In this document: in pieces, positions 26,649 to 36,857 of the stretch
Position numbering within the stretch: the first letter of the stretch is position 1
How the letters are laid out: every line of letters starts with the position of its first letter
NCBI GenBank assembly: GCA_026417555.1
Contig: JAOADA010000003.1
Coordinates: 1 to 64,000 of the forward strand
Origin: Brevinematales bacterium
Lineage (GTDB): Bacteria; Spirochaetota; Brevinematia; Brevinematales; Thermospiraceae
DNA: 64,000 nucleotides
Direction of reading: 5' to 3'
Notes under the pieces: model-generated
The model's input: only the letters and a program-made list of their open reading frames with translations
Told to the model about the DNA's origin: nothing
Database searches by the model: none
Translations under genes and position numbers: made by a program

Positions 26649-28370
26649 TTATCCTTGAATATACGTCAGAAACGCCTGGCGAAGCGTTTCATGCTTATGT
26701 TCTACAGCTGGCATATCATCAAATTTGCCTCGTGTCGTAAAATAGAACTTGATCTTTGGCTCCGTTCCAGAGGGACGAGCCACCACCTTGGCACTATCCG
26801 ACAGCTTGAGTACCACGACATCTGAAGAGGGAAATCCCGTCTTCCCTCGGATGGTCCCTGTGGTCATATCAATAATCTCATCTGTTTTCATGTCTTGTTT
26901 TTCAAGGACCTTCCATTCACCAATAGTCGTTGGGGTTTTGTTGCGGAGTTTGTCCATCATGGCCTTGATCTGAGCAAGCCCATCAAGGCCTGTGAGAGTA
27001 AGAGATTTCTGGCTTTCTTTATAAAAACCGTAGGTTCGGTAAATATCATACAAAACATTGAGAGCCGAGGTTCCTTGAGATTTGTAGTAGGCTGTCAACT
27101 CAGCAAACATGGTAACCCCCATAATAGCATCTTTGTCTCTCACAAAATCCGCAAGAAGAACACCATGGCTCTCTTCACAACCAAAGATGAAATTTTTGCC
27201 TTCTTGTTCAAACTGTCGTATCTTGAGCCCAATCCACTTAAAACCCGTCAAAACCTCAGCCATCCCTATGTGATGATGTGTGGCAATATCGACAATCAAA
27301 TCTGTAGTAACAATCGTTTTGACCATCCAAGGATTGGGGGGAAGTTTTTTCTCCCTGGCAATATAGTAGGCCAAGAGAGTGGCAATCTGGTTGCCATTCA
27401 AAAGAACCATCTTGTTATTCCTGTCACGCAAAGCTACCCCCAGTCTATCAGCATCCGGATCAGTGGCAATAAAAATATCATAGCCATGATCAGCCGCATA
27501 CTGCATTCCTTCTTTCATTGCCTCAGTTTCTTCAGGATTGGGATATGGTGTGGTAGGGAAATTTCCATCTGGACGCGCCTGTTCTGGAAGAACATGAACA
27601 TGCTGAAACCCCCATTGTCTGAGAGCCTCAGGAATAATTTTATACCCTGTGCCATACAAAGGAGAGTAGCAAATCTTTACTCCAGAGGACGCAGCTACCT
27701 CAGAATGAAGAGAAATGGTTTTGATTCTCTCGAGGTAGAGGGCATCCATTCTGCTGTCAATACTCTCAATACGATGTTGGGCCTTGGCCTCCTCAAAGGG
27801 AAGATACCTCACTTGCGAGAGTGAAGAGATCTTTCTGACCTCTTCAATAATGCCTTTGTCCACAGGAGGCGTCACTTGACAGCCGTCATCCCACATTACC
27901 TTGTATCCATTGTATTCTTTGGGATTATGTGAGGCTGTAATCATCACCCCTGCTTGAGCTCCAAGTTCCCGTACAGCAAACGAAACCATCGGGGTAGGAT
28001 GAATATCTTCGTAGAAATAGACCTTGATACCATTGGCCGCCATCACAGAGGCTGTTTCCATAGCAAAAACGTCCGACATCAGACGAGAATCCCGACCAAT
28101 AACCACTCCTTTGGCGGGATCACCCTTGGCACGGATATAGTTTGCCAATCCCTGGGTGGCTTTTCGGACGACGTAGCGATTCATACGATTGGTACCAGCC
28201 CCGATGATACCCCGAAGCCCACCTGTACCAAATTCAAGTTCTGTGTAGAACCTGTCCTCAAGTTCTTTTTCGTTACCGGCATCAACAAGTTCCTGAATCT
28301 CCTGCCGAGTAGCCTCATCATACTCCGCCCCAAGCCACTCTTGAATACGCTTCTGAATCTCCTGATTCAT
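26649..28370 (-). CDS. pgcA: Phosphoglucomutase (long PgcA-type)
   Basis: Interconverts glucose-1-phosphate and glucose-6-phosphate (possibly also mannose phosphates). The catalytic loop is MITASHNPKEYNGYKVMW, the metal loop DPDADRLGVAL, the sugar-binding loop GCEESHGVLL, and the phosphate loop RPSGTEPKIKFY. At 573 residues it is the long PgcA/PGM2-like form, unlike the shorter mutase at 10955. The start is ATG 28370 after GGAGG. It would take up the glucose-1-phosphate released by glycogen phosphorylase. Confidence 0.92.
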   Translation of the reverse strand: MNQEIQKRIQEWLGAEYDEATRQEIQELVDAGNEKELEDRFYTELEFGTGGLRGIIGAGTNRMNRYVVRKATQGLANYIRAKGDPAKGVVIGRDSRLMSDVFAMETASVMAANGIKVYFYEDIHPTPMVSFAVRELGAQAGVMITASHNPKEYNGYKVMWDDGCQVTPPVDKGIIEEVRKISSLSQVRYLPFEEAKAQHRIESIDSRMDALYLERIKTISLHSEVAASSGVKICYSPLYGTGYKIIPEALRQWGFQHVHVLPEQARPDGNFPTTPYPNPEETEAMKEGMQYAADHGYDIFIATDPDADRLGVALRDRNNKMVLLNGNQIATLLAYYIAREKKLPPNPWMVKTIVTTDLIVDIATHHHIGMAEVLTGFKWIGLKIRQFEQEGKNFIFGCEESHGVLLADFVRDKDAIMGVTMFAELTAYYKSQGTSALNVLYDIYRTYGFYKESQKSLTLTGLDGLAQIKAMMDKLRNKTPTTIGEWKVLEKQDMKTDEIIDMTTGTIRGKTGFPSSDVVVLKLSDSAKVVARPSGTEPKIKFYFTTRGKFDDMPAVEHKHETLRQAFLTYIQG

Positions 28371-28640
28371 GGCTGCCTCCACACCTCTTGAATAAAGTGA
28401 GATAGAGTATACCATAACTCCTAGAAAAATGCCATTTTTGAGCGACTTGTTCTAAAAAATTGATCCCCTTTTCTCTGAAAGATTCCCCCAGAAGTTTTTC
28501 ACCACAGCACAAAGAATGCCCCAAACCATCACCCACATCTCACCTGAGAACAACCTCTTCAAAAAATATCCCCCGTTTCTTCTTCAACCTCTCACCCTCT
28601 CCCACGGTATCATGACATAGGCTTGTGAGTAGAAAGAAAT

Positions 28641-28669
28641 TTGACTTTTTTTCTCGTGCTCTCTATACT
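28641..28669 (+). promoter_or_regulatory. Promoter of the rimP-nusA-infB operon
   Basis: TTGACT (28641-28646), 17-base spacer, TATACT (28664-28669). Start near 28676. An ATG at 28641 lies inside this promoter and is not a gene start. Confidence 0.85.
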
Positions 28670-28685
28670 ATACTCAGGTGAGTAT

Positions 28686-28711
28686 GGAGTCGGTGGCCCG
28701 ACTCCTTTTTT
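28686..28711 (+). promoter_or_regulatory. Leader terminator/attenuator before rimP
   Basis: GGAGTCGG-TGGC-CCGACTCC (28686-28705) followed directly by TTTTTT (28706-28711) forms a complete intrinsic terminator between the promoter and the first gene. It starts about ten bases after the predicted transcription start. Read-through must be permitted for nusA and infB to be expressed, so it is probably a regulatory attenuator. Confidence 0.75.
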
Positions 28712-28727
28712 ATTACCGGAGAAAAGG

Positions 28728-29207
28728 ATGCGAGACAAAGAACTTGAGATTGTGAAAGACACCGTAGAGACACTGGGTTTTGTGTTGGTGGACGCTTTTT
28801 TTCAGGGTGGGCGCAGGCCGACCTCTCTGACGGTAGTGATTTACAAACACAATGGCGAAATCACCAGTGCTGATTGTGAAACAGTATCCCAGGTTCTTGC
28901 CCAACGGCTTGCCGTAGAGGTAGGGTTTGATCACGAGTATGCCCTTCTCGTGGAGTCCCCTGGTGTGGAAAGGAAACTTAAAAGTCCCTATGAAGTGGCT
29001 ATCTTTCAAGGGAAAACCATGCGCCTTGTGGTGAAAAATTTCCAGGAATATGGACTTCGTGATTCGGTGGTCCTCACAAAGATTGAGAAAGTTGAGGGCA
29101 ATACCCTTGTGTTTACCTACGAAGGGAAAACCTATGCCATCCCCTGGGAGAGATTCAATCAGGTAAAACTCCATTTTGATATAAAAGAGTATTTAAAGGA
29201 GGAGTAG
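28728..29207 (+). CDS. rimP: Ribosome maturation factor RimP
   Basis: A 30S assembly factor. ATG 28728 follows a GGAGAAAAGG leader. The 159-residue protein has the N-terminal alpha/beta domain with DAFFQGGRRPTSLTVVIYK and the motif LLVESPGVERKLKSPYEV, then the C-terminal SH3-like barrel ending in KEYLKEE. First gene of the classic rimP-nusA-infB-rbfA order, four bases before nusA. Confidence 0.93.
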   Translation: MRDKELEIVKDTVETLGFVLVDAFFQGGRRPTSLTVVIYKHNGEITSADCETVSQVLAQRLAVEVGFDHEYALLVESPGVERKLKSPYEVAIFQGKTMRLVVKNFQEYGLRDSVVLTKIEKVEGNTLVFTYEGKTYAIPWERFNQVKLHFDIKEYLKEE

Positions 29208-29211
29208 TTCC

Positions 29212-30588
29212 ATGGCTCTTTTGGATTATCTGGCAGAGTTTGCCAAAGAAAATAAGATTTCAAAAGAATTGGGTGAAAAAATTCTTGCCGAGGCCTTTCT
29301 CACTCTCTATAGGCGGAAATTCGGCAAAGAATACTCCAACATGGAGATCCACATAGACAGAAAGCTTCACATCTATCAGGTCAAAAAGGTTGTCGATGTG
29401 GTAACAGACCCGGTCACCCAGATTAGCGTTGAGGATGGCCTCAAATACACAAGAAAGAAAACCCTTCAGAGTGGCGATGAAGTAAAAGTCCCGCTTGATA
29501 TGGAGGAATTCACTGACAGGCAAGGGGTGATGGTTCTCAAACAAGCCATCAAGCAAAAACTTGTTGAGGTTCAGAGAGATTGGATCTATAGCGAGTTTAT
29601 CACCCGACAAGGGGCGTTAGTCAATGCCAAGATCAAATCCAAGACAGACAAACCCATCCCTGGTTACCTCGCCATGCTGGAGTGGAGGGACGCTGAGGCT
29701 TTTCTCCCTCTTTCAGAAACCATCCCTGAGGAGGAGATCCGACCAGGAACAACGGTGAGAGCCATTCTTCTCAAGGTAAATCCAGCTTCCACATCATTTT
29801 CTGAACCTCAACTCATTCTCTCACGGGCATGCAAAGAAATGGTCATCGAACTCCTCAAACTGAACATCCCAGAACTCATGGATGGCACCTTTAGTATCAA
29901 AGCGATTTCCCGAAAACCGGGAGAAGTAACCAAAGTCGTGATCCAATCCACCGATGATTCTCTTGATCCCGCCAGTGTTACTATAGGAAAACAAGGTGTA
30001 CGTATCAAACCTATTCGGGCAGAGATCAACGATGAACGAGTAGAGATTATCCGTTACTCTGATGACATCAAAGAACTCATCAAAAATGCCGTTATGCAGA
30101 GCCGTGTCCTTCGTAACCGCACAGCCGAGGTCTACCATGTAGAGCTCCACCCTGAGGAGAAATTGGCTCGTGTCGTGGTTCCTGATGAATTTGTTGCTCC
30201 TCTCATCGGGAAAAAAGGAACACACCAACGGATGCTCGAAGAAGTAGTAGGATATCGGATCAGCTTTGTTCCCTACACTGAGTTTCAAGAAAACCTCGCC
30301 CAAAAACAAAAAGAAGTGGATAGAATTCTTGGACTTAGCGAAGTCGAAGAAGCAGAGGTTGAGCTTGTCGAAGAAGAAAGCATCCCCCTCGAAATGCTTC
30401 CCTTCTCACGGGAACAGATCAAAACACTCCACAAGGCAGGGTTTACTGATGTGGCTGAGATTATTGAGAAGTGTTACTCCATTGAACGACTTGCAGAGGT
30501 GTGCAATATCTCAGTAGATGAAGCTGTGGCTATCTGGCAGGTGATTAAAGACAACATTACCATCGAAGACGAGGTTGTTGAAGAATAA
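29212..30588 (+). CDS. nusA: Transcription termination/antitermination factor NusA
   Basis: Binds RNA polymerase and nascent RNA and modulates pausing, termination and antitermination. Order: N-terminal polymerase-binding domain (about 1-125), S1 domain (about 135-200), two KH domains (about 205-345, with VTIGKQGVRIKPIRAEI and LIGKKGTHQRMLEE), then a short acidic linker and one helix-hairpin-helix-like segment (FSREQIKTLHKAGFTDVAEI). Length 458 residues. A strong AAAGGAGGAG precedes it. Its possible action on the terminator at 28686-28711 would give autoregulation. Confidence 0.95.
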   Translation: MALLDYLAEFAKENKISKELGEKILAEAFLTLYRRKFGKEYSNMEIHIDRKLHIYQVKKVVDVVTDPVTQISVEDGLKYTRKKTLQSGDEVKVPLDMEEFTDRQGVMVLKQAIKQKLVEVQRDWIYSEFITRQGALVNAKIKSKTDKPIPGYLAMLEWRDAEAFLPLSETIPEEEIRPGTTVRAILLKVNPASTSFSEPQLILSRACKEMVIELLKLNIPELMDGTFSIKAISRKPGEVTKVVIQSTDDSLDPASVTIGKQGVRIKPIRAEINDERVEIIRYSDDIKELIKNAVMQSRVLRNRTAEVYHVELHPEEKLARVVVPDEFVAPLIGKKGTHQRMLEEVVGYRISFVPYTEFQENLAQKQKEVDRILGLSEVEEAEVELVEEESIPLEMLPFSREQIKTLHKAGFTDVAEIIEKCYSIERLAEVCNISVDEAVAIWQVIKDNITIEDEVVEE

Positions 30589-30612
30589 GGCTGGGCTACG
30601 AGGAGGAAGAGT

Positions 30613-32952
30613 ATGTCCGAAGAGAAAAAGAAAATAGTGATTAAGAAGAAAATCAAACTCAAAACCCCACCCGCAAAAGCGGAGGAAAAACCACAAGAAA
30701 CAGACAAAACGGCCCCCACACCTTCACAAGCAAAGCCAGCTGTTTCTCAAGGAGCCGTGACAAAAGAGGGACAAAAGCCTTCCTCTCAAGGTTTCTCTTC
30801 CCCTCGTCAGGGAAATAGACCCCCACAAGGAGGGAGGGATAATCGTTCCCGTGAAGGACAACCTCGAGAAAACCAATCCCGTGAGGGTCAACGTCCCTCT
30901 CAAGGGAAACGTTTCACCCTCGATAAAAGTCGTCAAGGAGGACAGCGTTCAGAGAGACCTTCTTCTCCCCAAGGACGTCCATCATCAGGAGGAGAGAGAC
31001 GCAGTGGATTCGCTCCCCAACAACCCTTCTCAACTGGAAAAGAGACAGAAAATAGAACCAAAGGACGCATCCCTGATCACAAAGCCAAGTCAACCGATGT
31101 CCTCAAAGAAAAGGACATGAGCGAGCAAGAAGAGATCTTCTTCTCCAAGATACAAGATCCCAAGAAAAAAGCTAAAAAAGAATACGCCATCCCTGAGAGT
31201 ATCGAGATTGGTGAGGTTATTACCGTCGCAGAACTCGCAAGAAAGATGAACCTCAAGTCTGCCGAGATCATTCAAAAACTCCTCGAACTTGGGATGACTG
31301 CAACGATCAATGATACCCTTGATGCAGATACAGCTACCATTGTCGCCAATGAGTTTAATTGTCAGGTGGTCGTAAGAAGTCTCAAAGACGAGGTAGAGAT
31401 ACGAGAAACAGAAGATAACCCAGAGGATCTCAAGCCCCGTATTCCTGTTGTCACAATTATGGGCCATGTGGATCATGGCAAAACCAAACTTCTCGATGCC
31501 ATCCGAAAAAGTAATGTTGCTGAACATGAAAGTGGAGGTATCACCCAGCACATTGGTGCCTACAAGGTAAAAACCCCAAAAGGAGAGATAACTTTTCTTG
31601 ATACTCCCGGTCACGAGGCCTTCACAGCCATGCGGGCCCGTGGAGCAAATGTCACAGATATTGTCGTGCTCGTTGTCTCTGCAGTCGAAGGAGTGATGCC
31701 ACAAACCATTGAGGCTCTCAACCACGCCAAGGCCGCCAAGGTACCAATTATTGTAGCCGTTAACAAAATAGATCTTCCCGATGCTTCTGTAGATAGGGTG
31801 AAACAGCAACTCAGTGAAGAAGGCCTTCTCCCAGAGGAATGGGGAGGAGACACAATGTACGTTTCTGTTTCAGCCCTCAAGAAAATTGGCATCGAGGAAC
31901 TTCTCGAGGCTATTCTCTTGCAAGCGGAGGTTATGGAGCTCAAAGCAAACCCTGACAAACCAGGAGTCGGTTATGTGATTGAATCCAAGATGGACATTGG
32001 CCGCGGCCCCGTGGCAACCATCATTGTAAAAAATGGTTCCATCCGTATCGGTGACTCTTTTGTCGTCGGAACAACCATGGGAAAGGTGAGAGGGATGTTT
32101 GACGATGCAGGCAACAAAGTGTCTGTAGCGTATCCCTCGTATCCTGTGGAGATTATGGGCTTCGATGCTGTACCCGAGGCTGGAGACAAGTTTCATGTGG
32201 TGGCGGATGAAGACTTTGCCAAACAGATCGTGGCCAAAAGACTAGAACTCAAACGGATTGAAGAAACCAAACGCGTCAAGAAGCTCCAGATGGAGAGTGC
32301 TATGGAACAACTCTCTATGGAGGACATCAAAGAACTGAAGGTAATCATCAAGGCTGATGTTCAGGGGTCGGTAGAAGCCATCAAACATGCCCTTCTTAAA
32401 ATTGACAATCCTGAGGTCAAGATTTCCATCCTTCATGCGGCTGTAGGGGCTGTACTCGAAAGTGATGTGATGCTTGCAGAGGTTTCTGGTTCACAGGAAG
32501 GGGCTGCGGCGATCATTCTTGCCTTCCGAGTACGGGCTGATGCCATGGCCAAAGAGAGAGCAGAACGCCAAGGGGTGACCATCAAACGTTTCAACATCAT
32601 CTATGAGCTCACGGATTACATCGAAGGCCTTTTGAAAAACATGCAAACAATAGAGTACAAAGAAACGGTCATTGGGACAGCCGAAATACGAGAGGTTTAC
32701 AAAATCAGCGGCGTTGGAAAAGTTGCAGGATGTTATGTGACACAAGGCTTTATCCGACGAGCCGAAGAAGTGCGTATCTATCGCGAAGGAGTCCTGGTGT
32801 GGTCGGGGAAACTTCTGGCACTCAAACGTTTCAAAGACGATGTAAGTGAGGTCCAGGAAGGGTTTGAGTGCGGTATGTCGTTTGTGAACTATGAAAACTT
32901 CAAGAAAGGGGATATTGTGGAGTGCTACAAACGAGAAGAGGTGAAGAAATAA
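30613..32952 (+). CDS. infB: Translation initiation factor IF-2
   Basis: GTPase delivering initiator tRNA to the 30S subunit. 779 residues. Residues about 10-170 are a low-complexity Gln/Arg/Gly/Pro/Ser-rich region with repeated REGQ-like units. An IF2_N domain lies near 190-245 ([21 protein letters not shown]). The G domain starts near 278 with G1 [11 protein letters not shown]3 DTPGHEAF and G4 NKIDLP, followed by domains II-IV. The start follows GAGGAGGAAGAGT. Confidence 0.96.
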   Translation: MSEEKKKIVIKKKIKLKTPPAKAEEKPQETDKTAPTPSQAKPAVSQGAVTKEGQKPSSQGFSSPRQGNRPPQGGRDNRSREGQPRENQSREGQRPSQGKRFTLDKSRQGGQRSERPSSPQGRPSSGGERRSGFAPQQPFSTGKETENRTKGRIPDHKAKSTDVLKEKDMSEQEEIFFSKIQDPKKKAKKEYAIPESIEIGEVITVAELARKMNLKSAEIIQKLLELGMTATINDTLDADTATIVANEFNCQVVVRSLKDEVEIRETEDNPEDLKPRIPVVTIMGHVDHGKTKLLDAIRKSNVAEHESGGITQHIGAYKVKTPKGEITFLDTPGHEAFTAMRARGANVTDIVVLVVSAVEGVMPQTIEALNHAKAAKVPIIVAVNKIDLPDASVDRVKQQLSEEGLLPEEWGGDTMYVSVSALKKIGIEELLEAILLQAEVMELKANPDKPGVGYVIESKMDIGRGPVATIIVKNGSIRIGDSFVVGTTMGKVRGMFDDAGNKVSVAYPSYPVEIMGFDAVPEAGDKFHVVADEDFAKQIVAKRLELKRIEETKRVKKLQMESAMEQLSMEDIKELKVIIKADVQGSVEAIKHALLKIDNPEVKISILHAAVGAVLESDVMLAEVSGSQEGAAAIILAFRVRADAMAKERAERQGVTIKRFNIIYELTDYIEGLLKNMQTIEYKETVIGTAEIREVYKISGVGKVAGCYVTQGFIRRAEEVRIYREGVLVWSGKLLALKRFKDDVSEVQEGFECGMSFVNYENFKKGDIVECYKREEVKK

Positions 32953-32967
32953 CCCCAGGGAGCAGGT

Positions 32968-33372
32968 ATGGCAACACGAAGAAGAATTGAGCGTCTCAAC
33001 AAAACCCTCATGAAGGAAATCGCTGAAGTGATCATGACAGAGGTCAAAGACCCTCGACTCACCAGTATGGTTTCCGTACTCGAAGTTGATATGAGTGAGG
33101 ATATGCGACATGCCAAGGTGATGGTAAGCATCTACGGTGAAAAGAAATCTGACAATATCAAAACCTTTGAGGCTCTTGAATCCTCGGCAGGCTATATTTC
33201 TTCTGTCGTCAGCAAAGCCCTCCGACTCCGTTATGCCCCAAAACTCTCCTTTGAGTGGTCAAAGGCCATGGCAGTTGCTGATGAGATGGGACAAAAGATC
33301 AAAGAAGCCATGAAACAAGTCCGTCCTGAAAGTGAAGAAAGTGGGTCAGGAGATGATGAAACGGAAAAATAA
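32968..33372 (+). CDS. rbfA: Ribosome-binding factor A
   Basis: A KH-fold 30S maturation factor, 134 residues. The family pattern RIERLNKTLMKEIAEVIM, VKDPRLTSMVSVLEVDMSED and LRYAPKLSFEW is evident. It sits 15 bases after infB with GGGAG before the ATG. The C-terminal tail is acidic (SEESGSGDDETEK), and its last codons overlap the start of nrnA. Confidence 0.93.
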   Translation: MATRRRIERLNKTLMKEIAEVIMTEVKDPRLTSMVSVLEVDMSEDMRHAKVMVSIYGEKKSDNIKTFEALESSAGYISSVVSKALRLRYAPKLSFEWSKAMAVADEMGQKIKEAMKQVRPESEESGSGDDETEK

Positions 33373-34360
33373 AGGCGCTCCCTTCTTTTTCCGTTTACAC
33401 ATGTGGTGGATACTTCGAAGGTATCACCGTTTTTTGGTCACTACCCATGTCCGCCCCGACGGGGATGCTATAGGAAGTAGCCTCGCCCTTGTGTCTTTTC
33501 TCACGTCCCAAGGGAAAGAAGTCTCGCTTGTTCTTGAGGAACCTCTGGATCCGAAGTATGCTTTTCTTTCTTTTCCCCCATCCATCGTGGTGTGGAAAGA
33601 AGACCTCCCCCCACCCCCACGAGATGTGGCGTTTGTCCTGGATAGTGGAGATCTCTCCCGTGTTGGAAAAGTATATACCTGGCTCTCCAAAACCACGATC
33701 ATCAATATTGACCATCACAAAGATAATACCTTTTTCGGCCATATCAATTGGGTTGATCCCCTCGCCTCCAGTGTAGGAGAAATGCTTGCTCGCTGGCTAG
33801 GAAAACACGCCAAGGGAGAAATAGCCCAATCGCTTTTTGTTTCTATAGCCACAGATACGGGTTTCTTCAGATTCCCAAATGCTCACCCCTATGTGTATCG
33901 AATAGCAGCGGACCTCTTAGAGAGAGGGGCATCACAAACGCTGGTGTATGAACGAATCTATCAGAATCGTCCCTACGGGTTTCTTCTCCTTGTCGAAAAA
34001 CTTCTCAGCCATCTTGAACTCCACATGGAGGGAAAACTTGCAATAGGATACGTATCTTTTGAGGATATGACCTCTACCCATTGTTATGATACTGAAGGAC
34101 TCTTAGAATACCTTGCCCTCATTGAAGGGGTCACCGTATATGTCCTTCTCAAAGAAAAGGAAAAAAACCAAATCTCTGTCAGTTTCCGGACCAAGGCTGA
34201 CTACGACATGGGACTTCTTGCCAAAGAATTTGGTGGAGGAGGACATGCCAAGGCAGCTGGGTGTTTGGTAGAAGGCAATATCCTTCAATGGAAACAAACC
34301 ATCCTGGAAACAACCGTCCGGTACCTGGAAAGATATGGAGAAAAACTCTCAAGCGTCTAG
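33353..34360 (+). CDS. nrnA: DHH/DHHA1 phosphoesterase, NrnA-like
   Basis: Predicted to degrade nano-RNA oligonucleotides and/or pAp or cyclic-dinucleotide products. The DHH domain has THVRPDGDAIGS, DSGDLSRVG and NIDHHKDNTFF (metal ligands). The DHHA1 domain ends with FGGGGHAKAAGC. About 335 residues. Two ATGs (33353 and 33356) follow GGTCAGGAG; the frame also runs upstream to 33332. It overlaps the end of rbfA, which suggests coupled translation, and NrnA in the nusA-infB operon is a known arrangement. Confidence 0.88.
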   Translation: MMKRKNKGAPFFFRLHMWWILRRYHRFLVTTHVRPDGDAIGSSLALVSFLTSQGKEVSLVLEEPLDPKYAFLSFPPSIVVWKEDLPPPPRDVAFVLDSGDLSRVGKVYTWLSKTTIINIDHHKDNTFFGHINWVDPLASSVGEMLARWLGKHAKGEIAQSLFVSIATDTGFFRFPNAHPYVYRIAADLLERGASQTLVYERIYQNRPYGFLLLVEKLLSHLELHMEGKLAIGYVSFEDMTSTHCYDTEGLLEYLALIEGVTVYVLLKEKEKNQISVSFRTKADYDMGLLAKEFGGGGHAKAAGCLVEGNILQWKQTILETTVRYLERYGEKLSSV

Positions 34361-34499
34361 ATCCTCACCGTTTTGAGGATGGAAAATACCCACTCCTCCC
34401 CTTGTCCTCAAAGAAACCCCTCAAGGCGAAAAAACGCTTAAGCCTTTTTCTTTCTTTTATGGGCAAGAGACTCCTCAAAAACCACCACGTGAAAAACAC

Positions 34500-35696
34500 T
34501 CACGCTATAGTCTGCAAAAATTCCTGAAGGAGCTTCTGATTTCGGATGCGACTATCCCAGACAGTTTGAATAAGTGTGGTCGCTTCTTCGGAAAGTTGTC
34601 TATAAAGCGTTTCGTCTTGAAGAAGGAGAAGCACATTCTCAGCAAATTTTTCAATATCAAAACAAGGTGTTTTTATCACCCCCATAGGATAATACGTTTT
34701 CAACGCCTCTAAATCAAACGAGACCCCTGGTAGACCAAAGGCCATACCTTCTGCCATTGCCATTCCCCCACTATCATACGTAGCTGGGTGAAGCATGACC
34801 CGGCTTTGCGCAAAAATACGATACTTCTCTTCTCCCAAAAGAGTCCCTAAGAAATCTACATTTTTCTCAAGTCCATACAGGTGTACCTTTTGCTCCATCT
34901 CTGTCCTTAGCGGCCCATCCCCAATGATCGCAAGTTGAGCCATGGGCCTCTTCTCGACAACTCTTTTCCATATTTCGATGAGTTCAAGACACCCTTTTTG
35001 GTAGTGAAGTCTTGCCATAAAGCACCCATCATATGATTTCCGAAGCTGGCGGAACAGGGGTTTCAATGGCTCAACTTCATGCATACAGACAAACCCTTGA
35101 ATGACCATCACCTTTTCAGACGCTCTCTGTTTTGTGACAAAACGTACCTTGTCCGGTTCTGAAGTGACAAAAACCCTATCAGCAAATAGTTTTATCAGCC
35201 AGTACATAGGGAGCTGCGTGAGATAATAAAACAAACCACGAAGAAAGTTTTTCCCCTTGTATGGGGAGTTCTTGGCCCATGGTGGCGGCGCAAAAAGATA
35301 AAAACCCGCCACCCAAAGAAGACGGGGATAACGAAGCTTCATAAGAAACGCAGGAATGCTATCAGGCCAAAAATCAGAAGAAGAATATACAATATCACCC
35401 TCCTGGTAACGGTATTGCCTCAATACCCATTGGATTCCCTTCCACGTCCTTTCAAGAATATAGGACGCATGGTGAAAAAGAGAGTCATGCCGTTTCACCG
35501 TGCTCTGCAAGAGAAAAGTATGAGGGACAGTAACCTGCGTCTTGTGTAATACATGAAGATAATCATCTGCAGAAACCACAAAAACATCAAAGGCCTCCTG
35601 CCAATACCGAAGAATTTCTGTGGAGATACGATCCCCACCACTCAATGCTCCTTCCCCAATATAGGAGAGACTGATAAGAAAAAATCGCCTTTTCAC
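34500..35696 (-). CDS. GT4-type glycosyltransferase
   Basis: Last gene of the glycan operon, 398 residues. The C-terminal half has the GT-B nucleotide-sugar domain: GCFMARLHYQKGCLELIEIW, AIIGDGPLRTEME, and the acid patch YDSGGMAMAEGMAFGLPG, where the usual E-X7-E is D-X7-E. The N-terminal half is less typical. Sugar donor and acceptor unknown. Its start overlaps the upstream GT4 gene by four bases (ATGA). Confidence 0.87.
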   Translation of the reverse strand: MKRRFFLISLSYIGEGALSGGDRISTEILRYWQEAFDVFVVSADDYLHVLHKTQVTVPHTFLLQSTVKRHDSLFHHASYILERTWKGIQWVLRQYRYQEGDIVYSSSDFWPDSIPAFLMKLRYPRLLWVAGFYLFAPPPWAKNSPYKGKNFLRGLFYYLTQLPMYWLIKLFADRVFVTSEPDKVRFVTKQRASEKVMVIQGFVCMHEVEPLKPLFRQLRKSYDGCFMARLHYQKGCLELIEIWKRVVEKRPMAQLAIIGDGPLRTEMEQKVHLYGLEKNVDFLGTLLGEEKYRIFAQSRVMLHPATYDSGGMAMAEGMAFGLPGVSFDLEALKTYYPMGVIKTPCFDIEKFAENVLLLLQDETLYRQLSEEATTLIQTVWDSRIRNQKLLQEFLQTIA

Positions 35697-36856
35697 CGCG
35701 TGTACTCCGGATCAAGATGAGAGAGAATTTCCTCAAAGTTTTTTTCGCTATAGTAGCGCTCAATATAAGGGCGTGCGTTTTGTTGAAGCCTTCGGAAAAG
35801 GTTTTTGTCGTTTTTTAGCATGAGAAGAGCGTGTATGAAATTTTCTTTTGTGGGTTCAATAACCATTCCCACATCTGGCGTAACTACCTCAGGAATACCT
35901 CCCTTCTTGCTTCCTATAACAGGGGTGCCACACGCCAGGGCCTCCAATATGACCCTCCCAAACCCCTCCTCATACATCGAGGGAATACAGAATACATCTG
36001 CAGCATTGTAAAATTGAAAAAGCTCTTTATTCTCTCTCTTTCCCCAAAAGGTCACATTGGGGAGTGGATGATTGAGGAGAAAATCCTCCTCTGGACCTGT
36101 TCCCACAAACCAAAATAACATGTCTCTTTCCGATTGCATTTCCTTGGCTACTTCCCAAAGAAGCTTAAATCCCTTGATTGAGATAAGTCTCCCCACAAAA
36201 AGCACAACAAACTGAGACCCCGACAATTTAAAGAATTCTTTTGCTTCTTCTTTTTTTCTCATGGGAAAATTCTCTAACTGTATCCAACAATGGAAACGGT
36301 GAAGCACCTTCTCAGAAAGCCCTATATGACGAAGTTGTATTCGAGAACCCTCTGAAAGACAAAGGATCACATCCGCAGAGTGCAAAATCCACGTGGTAAA
36401 TTTTGCCGTGAGAGATTGAGAAGACATAGGATAAATTGCATGTGTAGCCACAACAATCCTTGCCTTCGTGAAAATATACTTCAACCATTTGGCCACAAGG
36501 GCACTACTGAGACCATGGGCGTATATAACATCCGGTTCCTGAACTTTGAAAAGACAGAGGAAAAGAGTACGAAAAAACAAATAAGGAACCAAATAAAGAA
36601 ATTGCAAAAACGGCAGCCGCTCCAAGATATGGAAGAGATTCCCAAACCACCAATGACGATAAATAGTAACATTGCCCACAACCTCTTTCTTTGAGTAGGT
36701 GGTGAGACCTCGCGTGACAATAGGTTTATACGTAGACACCGTAACTCGATACGCAGGATATTTCACAAAAGCCCTCACAAGATCGCTCATATGGGTTTCC
36801 ACCCCACCAACATCAGGAGGAAAGGTAGGAGAAAGAAGAAGAATATGTTTAGCCAT
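35693..36856 (-). CDS. GT4-type glycosyltransferase
   Basis: 387 residues with both GT-B domains: the N-terminal LLLSPTFPPDVGGVETHMSD glycine-rich loop, then VVLFVGRLISIKGF, FVGTGPEEDFL and the E-X7-E site EGFGRVILEALACGTPVIGS. It probably transfers a sugar onto a growing lipid-linked or surface glycan on the cytoplasmic side of the membrane. One base separates it from the preceding GT2 gene, and it overlaps the next gene by four bases. Confidence 0.92.
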   Translation of the reverse strand: MAKHILLLSPTFPPDVGGVETHMSDLVRAFVKYPAYRVTVSTYKPIVTRGLTTYSKKEVVGNVTIYRHWWFGNLFHILERLPFLQFLYLVPYLFFRTLFLCLFKVQEPDVIYAHGLSSALVAKWLKYIFTKARIVVATHAIYPMSSQSLTAKFTTWILHSADVILCLSEGSRIQLRHIGLSEKVLHRFHCWIQLENFPMRKKEEAKEFFKLSGSQFVVLFVGRLISIKGFKLLWEVAKEMQSERDMLFWFVGTGPEEDFLLNHPLPNVTFWGKRENKELFQFYNAADVFCIPSMYEEGFGRVILEALACGTPVIGSKKGGIPEVVTPDVGMVIEPTKENFIHALLMLKNDKNLFRRLQQNARPYIERYYSEKNFEEILSHLDPEYTR

Positions 36857-36857
36857 A

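Noticed and set aside
26895-27824. 309-codon plus-strand frame opposite pgcA
   Set aside because: Antisense shadow of phosphoglucomutase; no motif and no ribosome binding site.
34361-34499. Hairpin ATCCTCA/TGAGGAT and a GGC/GCC-T5 stretch after nrnA
   Set aside because: Stems are short and not followed by a proper T-tract; no confident terminator can be named between these convergent operons.
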